64,000 nucleotides of DNA from Collinsella sp944321445 (GTDB lineage Bacteria > Actinomycetota > Coriobacteriia > Coriobacteriales > Coriobacteriaceae), in NCBI RefSeq assembly GCF_030371825.1, contig NZ_JAUDDM010000005.1; one strand, given 5' to 3'. The notes below the pieces were generated by a model, which did no database searches, was not told where the DNA came from, and was given only the letters and a program-made list of their open reading frames with translations. The number at the start of each line of letters is the position of its first letter. The stretch's first letter is position 1. Positions 59,844 to 64,000 of this stretch are shown here, piece after piece. A program made the translations under genes and the position numbers.

Positions 59844-61691
59844 ATGAACGGAATCGTCGTAGTGGTGGTGGCAGCCGTCGTGCTGGCTGCCGGCTACCTC
59901 GGGTACGGTCGCTGGCTGGCGGCCAAGTGGGGTGTCGACCGCGATGCGCTGACGCCCGCCCGTCGCATGGAGGACGGCAAGAACTTCTCGCCCGCTTCGT
60001 GCTTCACCGCGTTCTCGCACCAGTTCAGCTCCATCTGCGGCGCCGGCCCCGTGACGGGAACCATCGCCGCCATGATGTTCGGCTGGCTGCCGGTGCTTCT
60101 GTGGGTGCTCGTGGGCGGCATCTTCTTCGGCGCCGTGCACGACTTCGGCGCGCTGTATGCGAGCGTGAAGAACAACGGCAAGTCGCTTGCCCAGCTTATC
60201 GAGAAGTACATCGGCCGTACCGGTCGCCGTCTGTTCCTGCTCTTCAGCTGGCTGTTCACCATCATCGTGATCGCCGCCTTCGTCGACATGGTCGCAGGCA
60301 CTTTCATGGCTACCTTCGACGCTGCGGGCGCTGTGGACACCGCCAAGTCCTACGCCGGCGGCACTGCGGGCACCATCTCCATCCTGTTCACGTTCGTGGC
60401 CATCGCTTTCGGTTGGCTCAACCGTCGCTTCCAGCTCTCCGGTGTGCGCGAGCTCGCGCTGGCCGTCGTGCTGTTCGTCGCCATGTTCGCCGTGGGCATG
60501 CAGTTCCCCGTGTATCTCGACAAGCTCGGCTGGTTCGCCGTCATCGCCGTCTATCTGCTGTTCGCTGCCGCCATGCCCATCCAAACGCTCAAGCAGCCGC
60601 GCGACTACCTCACGAGCATCATGATGATCGTTATGATCGTCTGCGCCGTCGTGGGCATCTTCGTGCTGGGCGCCAACGGCCAGGCCACGATGACCGCGCC
60701 CATGGTCGTCGACTTCGGCGAGATGGCCGCCAACGGCAGCTTCGTGTTCCCGCTGCTCTTCGTGTCCGTCGCGTGCGGCGCGCTCTCCGGCTTCCATAGC
60801 CTTGTTTCCACGAACACCTCGTCCAAGCAGGTCGAGAAGGAGCAGGATATGCTCCCCGTGGGCTACGGCGCCATGGTGCTCGAGTCCTTCGTGGGCGTGC
60901 TCGCCATCGTCATTGCCGCCATCATGTTCTCCGACCTCAACACCGCCGGCACCGGTGCGCTCAACAACGGCGTCGCCGCGACCCCGTTCTCCATCTTCTC
61001 GCAGGGCATCGCCCGCGGCATGACCGCCTTCGGCGTGGATCAGACGCTCGCCACCGTGTTCATGACCATGTGCGTCTCGGCGCTGGCCCTCACCTCCGTT
61101 GACGCCGTCGCGCGCATCGGCCGTCTGTCGTTCCAGGAGTTCTTCGCCCAGACCAACGACGCGCTCGAGGACGAGCAGGCCGAGCTCACGGGCGTGGCCA
61201 AGGTCGCCTCCAACACCTGGGTCGCCACCGTGCTCACGCTCATCCTGGGCTTTGCGCTGGCCTTCGGTGGCTACAGCAACATCTGGCCGCTGTTCGGTGC
61301 TTCCAACCAGCTGCTCGGCGGCATGACCATGATCACGCTCGCCGTCTTCTGCAAGTGCACGGGCCGCAAGGGCTTCATGCTCTACGTGCCCGTCGCCTTC
61401 CTGCTGGTGTGCACGTTCACCTCGCTCGTGCAGAGCACCATCGGCTGCGTGAACGCGCTGGCCGCCTCCGGCACCGCCGTGATCGCGACCTCCGGCCTGC
61501 AGCTGGTCTTCGCCATCCTGCTCATGGTGCTCGGTGTCATCGTTGCCTACAACTGCCTGAAGGAGCTCTTCACCAAGGAGGCGGGCTCGCTGCCCGACGA
61601 GGAGCCCGAGTGGACCGAGATGGGCCGTGCGCACGTTCAGACCGAGGCCGCGGAAGCCGCGCACACCACCGGCGCCAAGGACGTTGCGTAA
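59844..61691 (+). CDS. cstA: Carbon starvation protein CstA family transporter
   Basis: The 615-residue protein has more than 15 membrane helices and CstA landmarks: FTAFSHQFSSICGAGPVTGT near 52-71, FGAVHDFGALYASVKNNGKS near 96-115, SGFHSLVSTNTSSKQVEKEQ near 315-334 and FGASNQLLGGMTM near 489. The family imports peptides or pyruvate. GGGGGAAAGG precedes the ATG. The long leader with terminator suggests attenuation. A hairpin terminator follows. Confidence 0.92.
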   Translation: MNGIVVVVVAAVVLAAGYLGYGRWLAAKWGVDRDALTPARRMEDGKNFSPASCFTAFSHQFSSICGAGPVTGTIAAMMFGWLPVLLWVLVGGIFFGAVHDFGALYASVKNNGKSLAQLIEKYIGRTGRRLFLLFSWLFTIIVIAAFVDMVAGTFMATFDAAGAVDTAKSYAGGTAGTISILFTFVAIAFGWLNRRFQLSGVRELALAVVLFVAMFAVGMQFPVYLDKLGWFAVIAVYLLFAAAMPIQTLKQPRDYLTSIMMIVMIVCAVVGIFVLGANGQATMTAPMVVDFGEMAANGSFVFPLLFVSVACGALSGFHSLVSTNTSSKQVEKEQDMLPVGYGAMVLESFVGVLAIVIAAIMFSDLNTAGTGALNNGVAATPFSIFSQGIARGMTAFGVDQTLATVFMTMCVSALALTSVDAVARIGRLSFQEFFAQTNDALEDEQAELTGVAKVASNTWVATVLTLILGFALAFGGYSNIWPLFGASNQLLGGMTMITLAVFCKCTGRKGFMLYVPVAFLLVCTFTSLVQSTIGCVNALAASGTAVIATSGLQLVFAILLMVLGVIVAYNCLKELFTKEAGSLPDEEPEWTEMGRAHVQTEAAEAAHTTGAKDVA

Positions 61692-61714
61692 CACTTCGCT
61701 TGCCGTATCTGCCT

Positions 61715-61751
61715 AAGGCCGCTGTCCCGCATGTCGGGGTGGCGGCCTTTT
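61715..61751 (+). terminator. Rho-independent terminator after cstA
   Basis: AAGGCCGC (61715-61722) pairs with GCGGCCTT (61742-61749), with CCCG/CGGG inside, then TT. Confidence 0.82.
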
Positions 61752-61837
61752 GCTGCCGCGAATCGGTGCTATTGCCCCGTATGTGAGGGGGCTTGGGGGA
61801 TGCGTAGGGCGTGTGCGGCATGATGGCACCCGACTTA

Positions 61838-62007
61838 TGCAGGTTTTTGCGACTTGTCGATTCCTTCAAAACGGACTAGGGACAACTGTCACTTTTTCGC
61901 GCGTTCGAAGCGCTTCTTTTCCATGCTCATTGAGTTGGCGAATTCGGTTCCAAGTGCCCCTTTCTGCGCCTTCGAAATTCAAGGATCAACAAGTTGCAAA
62001 AACCTGC
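61838..62007. repeat. Paired inverted-repeat element, family 2
   Basis: TGCAGGTTTTTGCGACTTGT plus CGA (61838-61860) pairs with 61985-62007, whose reverse complement is TGCAGGTTTTTGCAACTTGT plus TGA (21 of 23). The flank GCATGATGGCACCCGACTTA matches that before the 9426 element. It fills much of the 61752-62148 gap before the TOPRIM gene. Confidence 0.9.
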
Positions 62008-62148
62008 AAAAGTCAGGCACCGCTCTGCCTTGTGGTGTGCCGTCGCGTACGTGTCCTGTTCCTGCGCTCCTGGCGGGGCCTGTGCTACGATGCAAACCGT
62101 TCATTCGATTGCCCGCGCTTTACGCGCTTTTGCCGGAGGTACCCGCCT

Positions 62149-63978
62149 GTGAAACGCATCCTGTTGTCCGAAAGCCCCGAAACCGTCGAACTCCTTGCCT
62201 CGTGGCTGGACGATAAGGTGTCTCTCAGCAGCCGCCAGCGCTCGGTGCTCGCCCTCACGCTACTCGAGCGCAAGGAGCCCAAGATCAAGCGCGGAGCTCT
62301 GTTTCGCGTGCTCAAGTCGTTCAGCACACCCGAGGACGCGGACGCGATGCGTGATGCGTTGATTGAAGCGGGGCTTCTTATCCAGACCGGTGATGACGGT
62401 TACGGTCCCTACGAGATTCACTTCGAGGCGGCTGGTATTGATGCCGACGCCGTGATGGAGCAGCTGCGGGCGGAAATTGCAGAGGAGGAGGCGGAGGACG
62501 CGTCCGATGAGGAGGCGGACGAGGTCTCGACAGATGCAGACGATGAAGAGCCCGAGGACGCTGCGGGCGAGGAAGAGGCCGCTGCGCCGGTAGAAGATGT
62601 GCAGGCTGCAAAAGAGGCGGCGGAGGAGGACAATCAGGGGTCCCGTCAGCCGGGTGCCGGCGATGGGGAGGCGGAAGGTCTATCTGATTCTAAGGCTGAT
62701 GCGGAGGCTCCGCGCAAGTCTGCGCCCGCAACGCGCAGCCGGTCTCGCCGTCGGCATCGCCGCACGACCGAGCAGGAATCTACCGACGAGCCTGCAGCTA
62801 TTGAGGAAGAAGCCCCGGCTTCGGGCTCCGATTCCGATCGCCCAGAGCGTGCGCCAAAGCGTAAAACAAAGGCGAAGGAGCCTGCTGCGGAGCGCAAAGC
62901 CGATAACGAGGCGCGCAAGCCCAAAGCATCTCGCAAGAAAGGCGATGCCGCTGCTCAGGACGGACAGGCAAAGCGTCCGTCCAGCAAACAGGAGAAGGCG
63001 CTGAAGAAGCGCGATGATAAGCAAGCCCCTGAATCCCCGTCGATCATCAGGCGCGGTATCGGGCTGCTGGGATCCGTGCGCGACCGCGTTTTGAGCCTAC
63101 GGAGCGATACGCCTGCCGGCCAGCAGGCAGCCGATAACGCCAGACCAACGAAGAGCGGCAAACGTTCTGAGAACAAAGGAAAGAACGCTCAGGTCCCTGC
63201 GAAGCGCGAGAAGCGCCCCGACGATTTCGATCGCGTGCGCGCCTGGCTTGCGGCTCATGAGGACGAGACGATTCCTTATGCCACGCGCCGCCAGCGTGCG
63301 TTCCAGATTTTCAGCGACGAGAAGGCCCTTGAGGGCAAGCGCGGCGAGCGCCTCATGCGCCGCATGTCAGCCAAGGGGATGACCACCAACGTGCTGCGCA
63401 TCGCCTCGCGCCAGCTCACGCCGCTTCAGGGTTTCTACACGCTCGGGGCCGATCAGCCGTTCCTCGTGGTCGAGAACATCGATACGTACGAAGAGGTCGT
63501 GACCCTGCTGCGCGGTCAGCGCAGCATCCGTCTGTTCGGCACGCGCATCGGCGGCGTCATCTTCGGTGCCGGGCACAACATTCTCATCGCCCATGCGCTC
63601 GACGAATACCTGCATAACATCGGGTATCGCTACGACTACGTGTACTATGCGGGCGACATCGACCGCGAAGGCGCCCGCCTGGTCGAGCGAGCTCGCGAGG
63701 TGAACGTCACCGAGATTCGCCTGCACGCCGGCATCTACCGCGCCATGCTCGCGGCTCAGCGCGCCCACGTGCGCGCGGGCGGCGACGGCGAGAGCGCTGC
63801 AGACAACCAGGACATCCCGCGCGATTTCACGCGCCTCGTAAAGGACCTGCCACCTGCGCTGCGCATTCCGTTCCGCCGTGCCCTGCGCGACAACATCCGC
63901 ATCCCGCAAGAAATCCTGACGAGCGAAGACTTCCGTCGCGCCAGCATGAACCGCATCGACAAGCTCCTCGACCGCTAA
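62149..63978 (+). CDS. TOPRIM protein related to the Wadjet JetD C-terminus, with long charged linker
   Basis: The 609-residue protein has three parts. An N-terminal domain (about 1-100) looks like a small winged helix. A low-complexity linker (about 105-355) goes from acidic to strongly basic. The C-terminal domain (about 370-609) carries the landmarks of DUF2220, the TOPRIM half of JetD: FSDEKAL (389-394, Glu391), VVENIDTY (440-447), IFGAGHN and YAGDIDREGARLV (GDID at 502-505). JetD is the nuclease of the Wadjet plasmid-defence system, but its DUF3322 half and jetABC are not here. The GTG start follows GGAGG at 62134-62138; the frame runs open further upstream through repeats. A repeat follows its stop directly. 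Confidence 0.75.
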   Translation: MKRILLSESPETVELLASWLDDKVSLSSRQRSVLALTLLERKEPKIKRGALFRVLKSFSTPEDADAMRDALIEAGLLIQTGDDGYGPYEIHFEAAGIDADAVMEQLRAEIAEEEAEDASDEEADEVSTDADDEEPEDAAGEEEAAAPVEDVQAAKEAAEEDNQGSRQPGAGDGEAEGLSDSKADAEAPRKSAPATRSRSRRRHRRTTEQESTDEPAAIEEEAPASGSDSDRPERAPKRKTKAKEPAAERKADNEARKPKASRKKGDAAAQDGQAKRPSSKQEKALKKRDDKQAPESPSIIRRGIGLLGSVRDRVLSLRSDTPAGQQAADNARPTKSGKRSENKGKNAQVPAKREKRPDDFDRVRAWLAAHEDETIPYATRRQRAFQIFSDEKALEGKRGERLMRRMSAKGMTTNVLRIASRQLTPLQGFYTLGADQPFLVVENIDTYEEVVTLLRGQRSIRLFGTRIGGVIFGAGHNILIAHALDEYLHNIGYRYDYVYYAGDIDREGARLVERAREVNVTEIRLHAGIYRAMLAAQRAHVRAGGDGESAADNQDIPRDFTRLVKDLPPALRIPFRRALRDNIRIPQEILTSEDFRRASMNRIDKLLDR

Positions 63979-64000
63979 TGTCCCCATTGGGGACGGGGGG
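63979..64000. repeat. GGGGACGGGGG-family copy cut by the window end
   Basis: TGTCCCCATTGGGGACGGGG begins at the base after the TOPRIM stop codon and matches 56721-56740 exactly. The rest lies outside the window. Confidence 0.8.

Noticed and set aside
59751..61694. A 647-codon minus-strand frame over cstA
   Set aside because: His/Asp/Glu-rich antisense translation of a membrane protein gene, with no family features.
62149..63978. A complete Wadjet defence system
   Set aside because: Only a JetD-like C-terminal domain is present; no jetA, jetB or jetC gene lies upstream and the DNA downstream is outside the window.

Overview
The window is high-GC DNA (codons biased to G or C in the third position, GAG, AAG, CTG and CTC dominant) from a monoderm anaerobe. 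SLH-domain surface proteins, an LPATA-type wall anchor, paired LacI regulators, an LarA/LarE nickel-enzyme pair and a Ccm haem-handling cluster together suggest a coriobacterium of the Collinsella kind. That placement is inference: there is no 16S rRNA gene here. The only RNA gene seen is an initiator tRNA-fMet at 3228-3304. No transposase, integrase, phage gene or CRISPR array was found.

Layout. 1-3096: cytochrome c maturation genes (end of ccmF, ccmA, ccmB, ccmC, ccmD-like), split by an inverted-repeat element. 3228-6319: tRNA-fMet, a Fic enzyme, a Pth2 hydrolase and a DUF3089 lipoprotein. 6350-9263: uxaA and the nickel enzyme larA, leftward. 9806-18948: HAD phosphatase, SLH-NlpC/P60 endopeptidase, gamma carbonic anhydrase, a large ricin-repeat amidase, a papain-like secreted protease and CorA. 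19177-21110: larE plus its LacI regulator. 21314-23164: glmS. 23277-33673: a LacI regulator divergent from an ABC sugar importer and araA, an araB-like kinase and araD, i.e. a complete L-arabinose uptake and catabolism operon. 34147-38357: LysR/YeiH pair, XRE membrane regulator and a small unknown protein. 38358-42560: MarR with a heterodimeric ABC exporter. 42615-48465: flavodoxin-fold reductase, two esterases, DedA, cysE and ilvE. 48721-52217: BcrA-like ABC transporter with a two-component system. 52706-57605: an acidic wall-anchored protein and a polar amino-acid ABC importer. 57714-61691: HPr, pyrE, a lipoprotein and cstA. 62149-63978: a TOPRIM protein related to the C-terminal half of Wadjet JetD.

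How the genes work together. The arabinose operon imports the sugar and carries it to D-xylulose 5-phosphate; its promoter region and that of its LacI regulator share a 19-nt motif in inverted orientation. LarA needs the nickel-pincer cofactor whose sulfur step is done by LarE, 10 kb away and next to another LacI gene; UxaA beside LarA suggests sugar-acid catabolism. Several secreted wall-active enzymes (NlpC/P60, amidase, protease, possible muramidase) point to cell-wall remodelling.

The most unusual content is between genes. At least four unrelated sequence families appear as inverted pairs, mostly 20-31-nt arms about 100-190 nt apart, and a GGGGACAGGCAC family includes a perfect 100-bp palindrome at 19075-19174. 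There are also two related perfect palindromes at 15831-15927, and a leader-peptide plus terminator arrangement upstream of cstA. These intergenic structures, with the stand-alone JetD-like protein, are the main candidates for something undescribed.
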